From Stutzerimonas stutzeri (GTDB lineage Bacteria; Pseudomonadota; Gammaproteobacteria; Pseudomonadales; Pseudomonadaceae): a DNA stretch of 64,000 bases. The notes under the pieces were generated by a model that did no database searches, was not told the origin of the DNA, and was given only the letters and a program-made list of their open reading frames with translations. Location of the stretch: contig NZ_JAMOIC010000020.1 of the NCBI RefSeq assembly GCF_024448895.1, positions 1-64,000 of the forward strand. The letters are read 5' to 3'. Both the position numbers and the translations under genes were made by a program. Of the stretch, positions 43,806-56,899 are shown piece after piece; position 1 is the stretch's first letter, and every line of letters begins with the position of its first letter.

Positions 43806-45371
43806 TCAGACTTTGACCTTGGAAAGCTTCAGGTTCAGCCAGGCCATGGCGCCAACGACGATGAAGATCAGCGTGGCGATGGCGGCAGCGAGGGCGAAGT
43901 TCTGCCCCGAATCCTGAAAGGCGATGCGATAGGTGTAACTGACCAGCAGATCGGTCGTCCCGGCTGGCGTGGTGGTGCCGAGAATGTCCGGCCCGCCGCG
44001 AGTCAACAGTGTGATCAGTACGAAGTTATTGAAGTTGAAGGCGAAGCTTGCGATCAGCAGCGGCGCCAGCGGCTTGATCAGCAGCGGCAACGTGATCTTC
44101 ATCAGGTTGTCCAGCGGCGTGGCGCCATCCATCGCCGAGGCTTCGTACAAATCACGCGGAATCGCCTGCAGCAGCCCCATGCACAAGAGCAGCATGTAGG
44201 GGTAACCGAGCCAGGTATTGACCATCAGGATCATGCTGCGCGCCAGGGTCGGGTCACTGAACCAGTCCGGCCGCACCCCGAAGAGGCTGTCGAGCATCAG
44301 GTTGATTTCGCCAAAACTCTGGTTGAACAGCCCCTTGAACACCAGGATCGAGATAAACGCCGGAACGGCGTACGGCAGGATCAGCATCAGCCGGTAGAAC
44401 GCCTTGCCGCGGACCATCTCCCACTGCAACAGACTCGCCAGCACCAGGCCGACGGCGAGGGTGAACACCACCGTCAGCGCGGCAAAGCAGACCGTCCAGA
44501 CGAAGATTTGCAGAAACGGACCGCGGATCTTCGGATCGGTCAGCACCTTGGAAAAGTTGCTCCAGCCGGCGTACACCGTGTATCCCGGCGCGACCTTCTG
44601 CCCTTCGGCATCGACGTAAAAGCCGATCTCGTCGTTGGCGGTCAGGCGGTCGCCGGTCTGGTTGTTGACCAGCGAGCCGTCGTCGCGCAACCGGTACAGC
44701 GGCTCCACCGCAGCCACTTCACGCAGACCATAGAGGCGCAGCAGCTGCCCTTCATGACCACGCATGACCCATTGTTCCAACTGCTTGCGCTGGCGGATCA
44801 CATCGCGCAACGGCAACGCCTGGCCCAGGTCGTCTACCTCGGCTTCAGGGCTCATGCCGATCGGCTCGCCCGCAACCGGTTCGCCCTCCAGCGGAGCCGA
44901 AACCCAAACGCCCTGCTCGCCCCGATCGACGCGCAGGCGCAACTCGCCCGCTTCGTTCTGATGCAAGTTGAAGCCATAACGCTCGCCCGCCAGAAAGGTC
45001 TGGCTGAGGTGATAACGCTGGGCCTGTTCAAAACTCAGTAGGTTGGTGCCGCTGTAATTGGTGAAGCCGATGCCCACCGTATAGATCAGCGGGAATATGA
45101 CGAACACCAGCATCCCGGCGATTGCTGGGAAGATGTAGCGGTGGGCGTAGGCGCGGCGATTGATGAACACGAAACTGGCGATCCCCGCGACCACCAGCCC
45201 AAGCAGGGCAAACACGGTTTGCCCCTGGGCGTAGAGGGCGACGATCAGATACAGGGCGAAGGCATTGCACAGCAGCCACATACCCCAGCGCAGCGCAGCC
45301 GGCAACTTGGGCATGGACAGTTTCGGCACGGCACGGTCGGGCATCTCGGCGGGAACATTCACGGCGGACAT
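43806..45371 (-). CDS. malF: Maltodextrin ABC transporter permease MalF
   Basis: A 521-aa inner-membrane permease (E. coli MalF 514). Several transmembrane segments surround the large periplasmic P2 loop (about residues 110-270, including [17 protein letters not shown]). The EAA loop is [22 protein letters not shown] choose ATG 45371 because it matches the family's N-terminus. The frame runs to 45479, which would overlap malE by 41 bp and add a 36-aa low-complexity extension; this alternative cannot be excluded. Confidence 0.94.
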   Translation of the reverse strand: MSAVNVPAEMPDRAVPKLSMPKLPAALRWGMWLLCNAFALYLIVALYAQGQTVFALLGLVVAGIASFVFINRRAYAHRYIFPAIAGMLVFVIFPLIYTVGIGFTNYSGTNLLSFEQAQRYHLSQTFLAGERYGFNLHQNEAGELRLRVDRGEQGVWVSAPLEGEPVAGEPIGMSPEAEVDDLGQALPLRDVIRQRKQLEQWVMRGHEGQLLRLYGLREVAAVEPLYRLRDDGSLVNNQTGDRLTANDEIGFYVDAEGQKVAPGYTVYAGWSNFSKVLTDPKIRGPFLQIFVWTVCFAALTVVFTLAVGLVLASLLQWEMVRGKAFYRLMLILPYAVPAFISILVFKGLFNQSFGEINLMLDSLFGVRPDWFSDPTLARSMILMVNTWLGYPYMLLLCMGLLQAIPRDLYEASAMDGATPLDNLMKITLPLLIKPLAPLLIASFAFNFNNFVLITLLTRGGPDILGTTTPAGTTDLLVSYTYRIAFQDSGQNFALAAAIATLIFIVVGAMAWLNLKLSKVKV

Positions 45372-45438
45372 CGGAATCTGAGCCTCGGGGCGCGCAGCCG
45401 AAGACGCAGTCGTCCCCGACTGCGGCTGCGGGTGGTGG

Positions 45439-46626
<1,188 letters not shown>

Positions 46627-46885
46627 TTAGGTATTTCCTCGTGGCTTCTTATTTTTTATCCACAACGTTCTGCGTGCCGCCTGGCGGTCTTGCAGGGCAT
46701 CCATACTCGCCTTGCCGGTGGGCTAAAACATCCTCCTCCGGGGGAGGATGAGGGGCGTAGAGGCAGGGCGTAGTTTTGTCATAGCACCGTGATCGCAGAG
46801 CGTTGCAATCGCCCTTCTCAGCCTGCACAACGCACCGAAAACAGGCTTGAATGGACCCATCTTTCCCGCCCAGCCGGAGCCGGAC
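46627..46885. promoter_or_regulatory. Divergent malE/malS control region with MalT-box candidates
   Basis: It contains ACATCCTCCTCC (46728-46739) next to GGGGGAGGATGAGG (46740-46753), an inverted pair of MalT-core sequences (GGA(G/T)GA), followed by two GGGCGTAG copies 13 bp apart (46753-46760, 46766-46773). MalT is known to bind arrays of such boxes. The role of GGGCGTAG is unknown. Confidence 0.65.
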
Positions 46886-48952
46886 ATGCGCCCTCTTCCG
46901 CCCGTTAGTCCATCTATCCTAGCCCTTTGTTTCGGACTGCTCGCACCCGCTGTGCAAGCGGAACCGCAAGTCCCTATCCGACTGAACGGTCAGCCGCTGC
47001 AGCCGACCTGGGAAACCCTGACTGAAGATCGCTTCGCGGCGGAGCTGGACCTGCCCAAAGGCACACTGGAACTGGGTGCTGACGACGCCACGCGGCAGCC
47101 CCTGAAAGCCTTTCAGCGGCACGAGCTTGATAGCGACACCCGCTTTGATTTCAGCGTGGCAGAACCTGGCCGTTTCCGCCTGCTGGTGCAGACCGGAAAG
47201 GACGCCAACGTGCGGCTGGTGCCTGTGCGAGAAACAAGCGAGCCGGAAGAACAAGCCTGCCGTCCATGGACGGGTGAAGCGGTACGGGTCCCTGTGGCCA
47301 GCGTCTTCGAGGACGGCCAAGAACTGCGCGACGCGTACAGCGGCAAAACGGCAAGGGTTCGCAACGGTGAAATCGAAATGACGCCCGCGCCCGGCAGTAA
47401 CGGGCTGCTGCTGATCGAAGCCGTGGACGAACCTATCGAGCATCCCCGCGATTGGCGCAACGCGACCGTTTATTTCGCCCTCACCGACCGCTTTGCCAAT
47501 GGCGATCCGAGCAATGACCGCAGTTATGGCCGCGCGCCCGACGGCGAAGAGGAAATTGGCACCTTCCATGGCGGTGATCTCAAAGGGCTGACGGGCAAGC
47601 TCGACTACCTGTCGGAGTTGGGTGTGGACGCGCTCTGGATCAGCGCGCCTTATGAGCAGATCCACGGCTGGGTGGGCGGTGGCGAGAAAGGCGATTTTCG
47701 CCATTACGCCTACCACGGTTACTACGCGCTCGATTACACCCAGCTCGACGCCAACATGGGCAGCGAAGATGACCTGCGCGAACTGATCAAGCAGGCGCAT
47801 GGGCGCGGCATCCGTGTGCTGTTCGACGTGGTGCTCAACCATGCCGGCTACTCGACCCTGGCCGACATGCAGAACCTTGGCTTTGGTGGCCTGCGCGACG
47901 GCATGACGCAATACCTCCCGGAACGCTGGACAGACTGGCAGCCAGAGCCCTACGAGAGCCTGCACGCCTACCACAACCTGATCGACTACGATCACCCGTC
48001 CTGGTCGCGCTGGTGGGGCAAGGAGTGGGTGCGAGCCGGTATTGCCGACTACCCTGCTCCGCCGAGTGTTCTGGTGGACCCGGTGAAAGGATCGCTGGCG
48101 TTCTTGCCGGACTTTCGCACCGAGTCAGAGAGCCCGGTTGACCTGCCGGAAGTCCTACGCCACAAACAACCGACCCGCGCCGTAGAGCGCGACGGCTACC
48201 GGGTGCGCGACTACCTCAACGAATGGCTGACCAACTGGGTGCGTGAGTTTGGCGTCGATGGTTTTCGTGCCGACACGGTCATGCACGTCGAACCAGCGGC
48301 CTGGGCACAGCTGCGCCAGAAGGCGGACGAGGCCCGCAAGGCATGGTCTGCAGCCAACCCGGACGATCCGATGGCTGGCGAGCCGTTCTGGATGGTGGGC
48401 GAAGTTTTCGGCCACGGCCCGGAAACCAGTGACTACCAGGCCAACGGCTTCAATGCGCTGATCAATTTTGCCTTCCAAGCGGAGGTCGCCGGCTCGGCCA
48501 GTGACTGCCTGCGCCGCGCCAATAACAGTTACGTGCACTACGCCAAGCTGCTGGCGGCGACGCCCGGGCACAACTTCATGAGCTACGCCTCATCCCACGA
48601 CACATCGCTGTTCAGCGCGCAGCACAACGGCGATCTGATGCGACAGCACGGCCTCGCTAGTGCACTCCTGCTGAGCCCCGGCGCGGTACAGATCTACTAC
48701 GGCGACGAGAGTGCACGCGCCTTCGGCCCCACCGGGTCCGATCCCTATCAGGGCACCCGCTCGGACATGAACTGGGCTGATCACACCAAGCCGGAGATAG
48801 CCGCGCTCATCGAGCATTGGCAGCGCCTTGGTCAGTTCCGCGCCCGGCATCCGGCCATCGGTGCAGGCACTCATCGGCAATTGTCCGAGTCGCCCTACGC
48901 CTTTGTCCGCCAGCACGGCGAGGACAAGGTCATCGTGGTACAGGCGCGCTAG
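46886..48952 (+). CDS. malS: Periplasmic alpha-amylase MalS
   Basis: A 688-aa secreted GH13 enzyme, close in size to E. coli MalS (676). Signal peptide up to about VQAEP, then an N-terminal accessory region (to about residue 190), then the catalytic barrel: FDVVLNHAGY (region I), DGFRADTVMHVE (region II, nucleophile), MVGEVFGHG (region III) and YASSHDTSLF (region IV). It trims long maltodextrins in the periplasm. The start at 46886 has GGAG 8 nt upstream. It is divergent from malE. Confidence 0.9.
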   Translation: MRPLPPVSPSILALCFGLLAPAVQAEPQVPIRLNGQPLQPTWETLTEDRFAAELDLPKGTLELGADDATRQPLKAFQRHELDSDTRFDFSVAEPGRFRLLVQTGKDANVRLVPVRETSEPEEQACRPWTGEAVRVPVASVFEDGQELRDAYSGKTARVRNGEIEMTPAPGSNGLLLIEAVDEPIEHPRDWRNATVYFALTDRFANGDPSNDRSYGRAPDGEEEIGTFHGGDLKGLTGKLDYLSELGVDALWISAPYEQIHGWVGGGEKGDFRHYAYHGYYALDYTQLDANMGSEDDLRELIKQAHGRGIRVLFDVVLNHAGYSTLADMQNLGFGGLRDGMTQYLPERWTDWQPEPYESLHAYHNLIDYDHPSWSRWWGKEWVRAGIADYPAPPSVLVDPVKGSLAFLPDFRTESESPVDLPEVLRHKQPTRAVERDGYRVRDYLNEWLTNWVREFGVDGFRADTVMHVEPAAWAQLRQKADEARKAWSAANPDDPMAGEPFWMVGEVFGHGPETSDYQANGFNALINFAFQAEVAGSASDCLRRANNSYVHYAKLLAATPGHNFMSYASSHDTSLFSAQHNGDLMRQHGLASALLLSPGAVQIYYGDESARAFGPTGSDPYQGTRSDMNWADHTKPEIAALIEHWQRLGQFRARHPAIGAGTHRQLSESPYAFVRQHGEDKVIVVQAR

Positions 48953-48973
48953 AACAGGATCCGGAGAATCTGC

Positions 48974-50041
48974 ATGACACCCGAACAACAACGCCACGCC
49001 GCTCAGTTGGCCTTCGTAGCCAGCGCGGCCGAGCTGCAGATCGGCACGCCCGCGGACTGCCCGCTGCCGGTCGAACAGCTGGCCGCCACCCAGGGCGATG
49101 AGCCCTATGTACGCGAGCGCTTCAGTGCCGGACTCACTGCGCATGTCTATCGCATTCACGCCGACGGGAAGGACTGGACGCTCAAACGCGCCCGGGAACG
49201 GTGCAAAGTGCAGAACGTTGATGGGCAGACCAGCTTTCTCAATGAGATCCAGCGCCGTGCCGACCTTCGCCAGCTCAAACGTGACCCGATCCTCGGCGAG
49301 CGGCTGAGCGCCATCGTCGATACCCGTTACGCCAGCTTTCGCCAGGGCGTGCTGCTTTCACCCTGGATAGAGGGCGCGCCGGTGTTGGCCTGGAACGAGC
49401 GACAGCTCACCCAGCTGTTCGACACGCTGGTGGCGCTGCTGCTTGGTGGGCTGTTCGAATGGGACCTGTGCCCCGGCAATACCCTGGATGACGGTCAGGT
49501 GCGGCTGTTCGATTTCGGCTACATGTACCGCTTCGACCCGCTGCGTCAGTTCAACAGCAACGGCATCGCGATGCCGCAGTTTCACGCCGCCGAACGCTTC
49601 GAAACGCGCCAGTACTTCGCCCACTTGTTAGCGTTGGAACACCAGGGCGATCGCCTTGCGCTTGCAGCCTTTGCTCTGGAGAAACGCATTGCATTGGAGG
49701 CTTACGGGCAGCTGCAGACGGAGCTTGCTGCGCGCGGGGCCAGCGCCACGGTTCTCGATTGGCTGGGCGGCATTGTCAACAATTGGAAGCGCGCCCTGCG
49801 CGGCGATCTGGAAGGGCTTTACCTGCAGGAGGCCTGGCGGTCGCACTGGCTGGATCTGCACGACGATCTCAGCGGCCAGACTTGCACGCCCTCGACGCTC
49901 GCGCGCATCGGCTGGCTGGAACGCACCACGCGTGAGCGCCATGCTGACCTGGTTCGATTACTTGCAGTCGAGCCGAAAGAATGGCTGCTAACGGAACTGC
50001 GGCAGGCGAGACAACTGGCTAAGCGCTGGCAGGTTGCCTGA
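48974..50041 (+). CDS. Kinase-like protein in maltose cluster, function unknown
   Basis: A 355-aa soluble protein with a degenerate protein-kinase/APH fold: a candidate nucleotide-binding Lys in WTLKRAR, the catalytic-loop-like FEWDLCPGNTLDD (D-x4-N) and the metal-binding DFG in RLFDFGYMYRFDP. The C-terminal half is helical. It lies 21 bp downstream of malS with CCGGAGAATC as RBS, so it is probably in the same operon and co-induced by maltose. A sugar kinase or a regulatory kinase are both possible; no substrate can be named. Confidence 0.7.
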   Translation: MTPEQQRHAAQLAFVASAAELQIGTPADCPLPVEQLAATQGDEPYVRERFSAGLTAHVYRIHADGKDWTLKRARERCKVQNVDGQTSFLNEIQRRADLRQLKRDPILGERLSAIVDTRYASFRQGVLLSPWIEGAPVLAWNERQLTQLFDTLVALLLGGLFEWDLCPGNTLDDGQVRLFDFGYMYRFDPLRQFNSNGIAMPQFHAAERFETRQYFAHLLALEHQGDRLALAAFALEKRIALEAYGQLQTELAARGASATVLDWLGGIVNNWKRALRGDLEGLYLQEAWRSHWLDLHDDLSGQTCTPSTLARIGWLERTTRERHADLVRLLAVEPKEWLLTELRQARQLAKRWQVA

Positions 50042-50134
50042 ATCGGCCAGGTACCCAGGATGCATTAATGAATGAAATGGAGCCGGACCCGAACGGGCCC
50101 GGCAGGCATGGGCTAGACGCCCAGCTAATAAGGG

Positions 50135-51808
50135 CTAGAAGCGCCCAACGGTTGTTGCGCCAGCCGCACTGGTGACGCGGTTGTTGCCGCCGGACTGCCA
50201 GCTTTTCACCTGCGTCGGATTGGCCTCGCTGCGCACGATGCACTTCCACTCGACCGCTTGCTGCGCTGGCAGACTGATGCTGCCCTTCCAGGTGGGATAG
50301 CTGCTGACATCCGTCAGACGTACCGCGCTGGCCGGGCTCCAGCTGCCGAGCTGAGCCAGATTACCCACCGCATAGACGCTGTCGCCCGGCTGGGTAACGC
50401 CGTTCTCGCAACGGAAATTAACGCTGACCAGACCGCCATCGTCGCCACCGCCGTTCCCATCATCTCCCGCGCCGGTTGACCAGATCTTCAGCTGTCCGTT
50501 GTCCTCGTTCAGCGCCTGTGTGAAACTGCCGCTGCTGACCTGGGCTGGATCGTTCAGGTTCGAACCGAGGGCGATGACAAGAGTTTGTGCCGTGCCGCGT
50601 ACCGTTGCCACCAGCCCGGAATAGCCGCTGTGGAACTGGATCTCCGAATCAGCCCGCACGCCCGCCGCACGACGGATCTTGATCAACTGACGGATCAGCG
50701 GCGCCTGCCCCCAATCGTACATGTGCGACCAGTACACCACCGGTGTGCCGGGGCTTGTGAGGATATAGGCGTAGGCTTGGCGTACCAGCTCATCACGCAG
50801 CGCCCAGTGGTGCTGTCCGCCGTTCTGCCCGGGCGAATAGCCCGTGTCGTGGTTGTCGACAAAAGTCACCGCAACTTCGCGCCAGCGCGGATCAGGATTG
50901 CCGTTGAGCCCATTCTTCCAGTCGGCGATGGAGCCGTTCTGCATGCGCTCCTTGAGGGCGAAATCGAACACCGGGCATTTGGCGCGATCGGACCAGTCCT
51001 TGATCACCTGCTGCCAGCTGGCGGTGTTGCGCCAGTCCCAGCTCGGATATTCGGCCGGCGCCTTCCACAGCTCGCCCACGCAGAAGGCGTTGTCGTGGGC
51101 CTCGCTCATCCAGGAATCGACCCGCTCACTGGCATAACCGCGCACGAAGTCGAAGCGAAACCCGCCGGCGCCATAGTTGCTGCGCAGGTTAGCGAACTCG
51201 TCGCGGAACATGCCGTATACCTGCGGGTTGGCGGTGTTGAGGTCGGCATCGCCGCCCACGAAACGGTCGCCGTCATCGCAGTCATTGGCGTAGTTGCCGG
51301 GGTCGGAGCAATCGTTGCGCCAGAAGCCCTGGCCGGCTGGCAGGTTGATTTCCTTGTTCGGGTAACCGCGATTCATATGATTGGGAACCGCGTCGTACAG
51401 CACCTTAACCTGGGCACCGTTCAGCGCAGCAGCCGCCTGCTTGAGCTGTGCGTCGCTGCCGTAGCGGCCATTCTTGTTGAAGTCGTGCCAGAAGTAGCCT
51501 TCGCCGCCGCCGGACTTGGCGCCGTCGCTCCAGCTGGAGAAATCGCGCCAGGGTACCGGCATCCAGATGGCACTGAAGCCATCTGCAGCAATGGTCGGCG
51601 CCATGTTGCGCAGGGTGTTGTACCAATCGTTGGGCGACTCGCGCACCACGTTCCAGTGAAAGCCCTGAAGGATGATTTCATCTCCACCGTGGTAACGAAC
51701 GCCAGCAGGGCTTTTACCGGCAAGGTCTGCAGCCTGGGCAGTGCCCAGCGTCAGCAGCAAGGAGGAAACCGCCAGGGTCAGGCGGGATGGAAACAAGCGA
51801 TCTTTCAT
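50135..51808 (-). CDS. amyP: Maltotetraose-forming alpha-amylase (G4-amylase)
   Basis: A 557-aa secreted exo-acting GH13 amylase. Signal peptide MKDRLFPSRLTLAVSSLLLT-AQA is followed by a catalytic barrel that strongly resembles the P. stutzeri enzyme (GVRYHGGDEIILQGFHWNVV, GGEGYFWHDFNKNGRYGSDA, GGFRFDFVRGYA with nucleophile Asp, FCVGELWKA, FVDNHDTGYSPGQNGGQHHW). A Gly/Asp linker (about 447-458) leads to a C-terminal CBM20 starch-binding domain (DSVYAVGNLAQLGSWSPASA). It releases maltotetraose from starch ends outside the cell. It is divergent from lamB. Confidence 0.97.
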   Translation of the reverse strand: MKDRLFPSRLTLAVSSLLLTLGTAQAADLAGKSPAGVRYHGGDEIILQGFHWNVVRESPNDWYNTLRNMAPTIAADGFSAIWMPVPWRDFSSWSDGAKSGGGEGYFWHDFNKNGRYGSDAQLKQAAAALNGAQVKVLYDAVPNHMNRGYPNKEINLPAGQGFWRNDCSDPGNYANDCDDGDRFVGGDADLNTANPQVYGMFRDEFANLRSNYGAGGFRFDFVRGYASERVDSWMSEAHDNAFCVGELWKAPAEYPSWDWRNTASWQQVIKDWSDRAKCPVFDFALKERMQNGSIADWKNGLNGNPDPRWREVAVTFVDNHDTGYSPGQNGGQHHWALRDELVRQAYAYILTSPGTPVVYWSHMYDWGQAPLIRQLIKIRRAAGVRADSEIQFHSGYSGLVATVRGTAQTLVIALGSNLNDPAQVSSGSFTQALNEDNGQLKIWSTGAGDDGNGGGDDGGLVSVNFRCENGVTQPGDSVYAVGNLAQLGSWSPASAVRLTDVSSYPTWKGSISLPAQQAVEWKCIVRSEANPTQVKSWQSGGNNRVTSAAGATTVGRF

Positions 51809-53493
<1,685 letters not shown>

Positions 53494-53605
53494 GCCTTTG
53501 AAGGTCAGACGCGGTGCAGCGGTCTCTCTCCTCCCGCCGCACCTGCCAGACCAGCAACCTTAGGCAGCTTTACTGTTTCGCTCCCACCGTTCCGGCGGTG
53601 CTTTT

Positions 53606-53634
53606 ACCCCGACCATGGCTGGTCGGGGTCTTTT
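53606..53634 (+). terminator. Terminator/attenuator between lamB and malM
   Basis: A perfect 10-bp stem (53606-53615 with 53620-53629, loop TGGC) followed by CTTTT. It ends 25 bp before the malM start codon, so read-through would give lower malM expression than lamB. Confidence 0.8.
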
Positions 53635-53659
53635 CGATCTGGCGATTGGAGTATTACCC

Positions 53660-54577
53660 ATGAAAACGCTGAGACTCCCCTTGCTCGGCCTCGCCGCACT
53701 GCTGGCAACCGGCTGCGGCAGTGACCCCCTGCGTCGTGTGGACGCGCTGGCACAGACTCCGCCCCCGCTGGAAATGCCGATAAGCACGGCGCGCCAGGCA
53801 CTGGCGGATGCACCGGTCTGCTGCGATGCAATCAAGGCCTTTCCCTTTCAGCCCATTCCGGCAAGTTTTTCAGCTGACGTGGCGCTGGACGCGTCGGCTC
53901 CGGCTTACCGCTTCGACAGCGGCAAGAGCTTCTTCCGCGCCTTCGAACTGCCGCGCGAGAGCAAATCCTTCGAAATCCGGCTGTACAGCCAGGCGGGCGA
54001 TACGGTGCTCGCCCCTAGCGTCATGCTGCTCGACGGTCAACTGCGCATGACCCGTCTGCTCGATGCCGATGACTTCGTTTATGTGCCTGCCGAGGGCCTC
54101 AAGGGCGACAGCCTCGACGCGCGCCTGCGCGTCGACCGTCTCTATCTCGACAACCCCGGCAACGAGCAATATCTGGTGCTATTCGCTGCGGATGCCGACG
54201 GCAAGACCGTTCTCCAGCACCCGGCCAAAGCCTATGCCAAAGCCTTGGGGAATGAGCCGCCCAGCATTCCCGACCCGGTCGCCCAGCATTCGCCAGTCGG
54301 TGTGATCAAGATGGTACTGATCGAAGACAAAGCCGCCGGGCAGCAGGCGAATACCTATGTGCCCGCCTACAGCACCGGTCGTGAAATGGGGAACGAACTG
54401 CCATCGACACCCGCTCCAGCCGTGCTGCCGGAAACCCAGGCCTATTACCGCCAGGGCATCGATGCGGCATTGGCCAGTAAGGACCTGGAGCGCGCGCTAC
54501 GCCTGGCAGACGAAGCCGCGCGTGTCGGTGACGCCAGCGCCAAGGCCTATCTGCTGGAACGCATCGAGATCAAGTAA
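53660..54577 (+). CDS. malM: Maltose operon periplasmic protein MalM
   Basis: A 305-aa protein, the length of E. coli MalM (306). It starts with a lipoprotein signal ending LLATGC and has family blocks PVCCDAIKAFPFQPI, FDSGKSFFRAFELP, RTLFLDND-like RLYLDNPGNEQYLVLFAADADG and the C-terminal YYRQGIDAALASKDLERAL. Its exact role is unclear; it follows lamB in E. coli as here. Unlike E. coli MalM, the signal looks like a lipoprotein signal. GGAG lies 9 nt before the ATG. Confidence 0.92.
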   Translation: MKTLRLPLLGLAALLATGCGSDPLRRVDALAQTPPPLEMPISTARQALADAPVCCDAIKAFPFQPIPASFSADVALDASAPAYRFDSGKSFFRAFELPRESKSFEIRLYSQAGDTVLAPSVMLLDGQLRMTRLLDADDFVYVPAEGLKGDSLDARLRVDRLYLDNPGNEQYLVLFAADADGKTVLQHPAKAYAKALGNEPPSIPDPVAQHSPVGVIKMVLIEDKAAGQQANTYVPAYSTGREMGNELPSTPAPAVLPETQAYYRQGIDAALASKDLERALRLADEAARVGDASAKAYLLERIEIK

Positions 54578-54597
54578 AAACCAGCGGCGGCCTGCAT

Positions 54598-56475
54598 CTA
54601 ACGCCGGTCGCCGCGCAACAAGCTGACCTGCGCCTGTAGCTGCTGACGATTGGCTTCGCTGGCGGCGACAGGCGCGCTGGCGATCAGCTCCACCTGCGAC
54701 CAGATCCGCCGGAAGAAGCCCTTATCTGGATCGCGACTGAAGAAGCTGCCCCATAGCCCCCGCAGCGCCATGGGCACCACCGGCACCGGATTCGCTTCGA
54801 GAATGCGCTCCACCCCCGCCTTGAATTCATTGATCTCGCCATCAGCGGTGAGCTTGCCTTCCGGAAAGATGCACACCACTTCGCCTTTGCTGAGGTAGTG
54901 GCTGACGCGCTCGAACGCCTCGGTGTAGATCGCCTCGTCTTCATGTCGGGCGGCAATCGGCACCGCCCCCGCAGTCCGGAAGATGAAGTTCAGCACCGGG
55001 ATCTGGAAGATCTTGTAGTACATGACAAAGCGCACGGGCCGGCGCACCGCACCGGCGATCAGCAGCGCGTCGACAAAGGACACATGGTTGCAGACCAGCA
55101 CCACCGGCCCCTCGTCTGGTATCGCGTCGAGCCCTTGCTGGCGCACCCGGTACATGGAATGTCCGAGCAGCCATACCAGAAAGCGCATGCTGAACTCGGG
55201 CACGATGCTGAAGATATAGGCGCTCACCGCCACGTTCATCAGCGACACCACGAGAAACAGCTGCGGAATCGACAGACCCGCAACACTCAACAGCAGGATG
55301 GCAACAATCGCGGAGGTCACCATCAGCAGCGCATTAAGAATGTTGTTTGCCGCGACCACTCGCGCCCGCTCGTGCTCAGCCGTACGCGACTGGATCAGCG
55401 CATACAGCGGCACGATATAGAAGCCGCCGAATACACCGATGCCAAGCACCGAGGCGAGAATCCACCAGGCCTGACCAAAGCTGAGCAAAGCCAGCCAGTC
55501 GTGGGGCAGCGCACCCTGGGGAAAGCCGCCCGAATGCCACCACAACAGGAGCCCGAACAGCGTCAGGCCCATGGCGCCGAAGGGTACAAGCCCGATTTCA
55601 ACCTTGTGGCCGGAGAGCCGCTCGCAGAGCAGCGAGCCGAGGGCAATCCCGACCGAGAACACCGTCAGAATCAGCGTGACGACAGTCTCGTCGCCATGCA
55701 GCAGATCCTTCGAATAGGCTGGGATCTGGGTCAGGTAGGTCGCGCCGAGAAACCAGAACCAGGAGTTGCCGATCAGCGAGCGCGACACTGACAGGCGCTG
55801 GCCCAAGCCCATGCGCAGAATCGCGCCGGTCTGGCGAAACAGGTTCCAGTCCATCTGCAATGTTGGAAATGACGCGCCGGTGGCCGGCACCTTGCGGCTG
55901 GCAAAGTAACCGGCGACAGCCACCAGCACTACGCTGCCGGCGATGAGCTGGGCGTAGCCCTCGCTGGCCATCATCACGCCAGCGGTGATGGTGCCGGCGA
56001 GAATCGCCAGAAAGGTGCCCATTTCCACCAGCGCATTGCCGCCGACCAGCTCATGATCCTCGAGCAGCTTGGGCAGCACCGAATATTTGACCGGCCCGAA
56101 CAGCGCCGACTGAGTACCCATGCAGAACAGCACGGCCAACAGCAACGGTAAGTTGCCCAGCAGCATGCCCGCCGCACCGGCAAGCATGATGGCGATCTCG
56201 CCCGCCTTGATCGCCCGGATCAGTCGCTCCTTCGGGTACTTCTCGCCGAGCTGGCCGCCCAGGGCAGAGAACAGGAAGAACGGCAGGATGAACAGCAGCG
56301 CACACAGATTGATCAGCAGGCTGCTGTCCGCATTGGAGCCGATCTTGTAGAGGATCGCGAGAATCAGCGCCTGCTTGAACAGGTTGTCGTTGAAGGCGCC
56401 GGACAGCTGGGTCAGAAAGAACGGCAGAAAGCGCCGTTTGCCGAACAGGGTGAATTGGGAATGGGGCTTGGTCAT
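54598..56475 (-). CDS. LplT-like MFS transporter fused to PlsC-type acyltransferase
   Basis: A 625-aa inner-membrane protein for lysophospholipid uptake and re-acylation. Residues 1-410 are an MFS lysophospholipid flippase (LSGAFNDNLFKQALILAILY; ALFGPVKYSVLPKLL). Residues about 430-620 are a PlsC acyltransferase with the NHVSFVDA (H-x4-D) and FPEGKLT motifs. In many bacteria the fusion continues into an acyl-ACP synthetase domain (Aas); that third domain is absent here. The start at 56475 (MTKPHSQF) has GGAAG upstream; the frame open to 56535 lacks support. Confidence 0.92.
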   Translation of the reverse strand: MTKPHSQFTLFGKRRFLPFFLTQLSGAFNDNLFKQALILAILYKIGSNADSSLLINLCALLFILPFFLFSALGGQLGEKYPKERLIRAIKAGEIAIMLAGAAGMLLGNLPLLLAVLFCMGTQSALFGPVKYSVLPKLLEDHELVGGNALVEMGTFLAILAGTITAGVMMASEGYAQLIAGSVVLVAVAGYFASRKVPATGASFPTLQMDWNLFRQTGAILRMGLGQRLSVSRSLIGNSWFWFLGATYLTQIPAYSKDLLHGDETVVTLILTVFSVGIALGSLLCERLSGHKVEIGLVPFGAMGLTLFGLLLWWHSGGFPQGALPHDWLALLSFGQAWWILASVLGIGVFGGFYIVPLYALIQSRTAEHERARVVAANNILNALLMVTSAIVAILLLSVAGLSIPQLFLVVSLMNVAVSAYIFSIVPEFSMRFLVWLLGHSMYRVRQQGLDAIPDEGPVVLVCNHVSFVDALLIAGAVRRPVRFVMYYKIFQIPVLNFIFRTAGAVPIAARHEDEAIYTEAFERVSHYLSKGEVVCIFPEGKLTADGEINEFKAGVERILEANPVPVVPMALRGLWGSFFSRDPDKGFFRRIWSQVELIASAPVAASEANRQQLQAQVSLLRGDRR

Positions 56476-56572
56476 CGATCCGCTTCCATGGAAAAGACGT
56501 CTGTTATTGGAGCCTGAAAGTTCGGCCAGGGGCACATGCTTATTGCCGTCATGTCACGGGCTGCGCGGTCCG

Positions 56573-56899
56573 TCACAGCGGCAACTGCCCGAGCGCCCAG
56601 CGCAACAGAAAGAAGCAGACAAGCCCGCCGGCAATGGTCGCCAGCAGGTTCCGCGTCAAGGCTGCGATCAGAATCGACAGCACACCCGCTAGCAGATAGG
56701 CGTTGCGCCAATCCAGCGCCCATTCGCCGGTAGGCATCAGCATTCCTGGCACCACGATGGCGGTCAGCACTGCGACGGGCACGTAATGCAGCCCCTGCTC
56801 AACCAGGCGTGGAAAGCGCAGATTGGGCCAAGCGAAAAAGCTGTATCGCGTCAGGAAGGTGATGGCGAGCATGCCCAGAATCAGCAGCCAGATTTGCAT
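56573..56899 (-). CDS. azlD: Branched-chain amino acid exporter small subunit AzlD
   Basis: A 108-aa membrane protein with four hydrophobic helices and the conserved AITFLTRYSFF near the N-terminus. It forms a branched-chain amino acid exporter with AzlC. Its ATG overlaps the azlC stop codon by one base (TGATG), showing translational coupling. Confidence 0.92.
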   Translation of the reverse strand: MQIWLLILGMLAITFLTRYSFFAWPNLRFPRLVEQGLHYVPVAVLTAIVVPGMLMPTGEWALDWRNAYLLAGVLSILIAALTRNLLATIAGGLVCFFLLRWALGQLPL

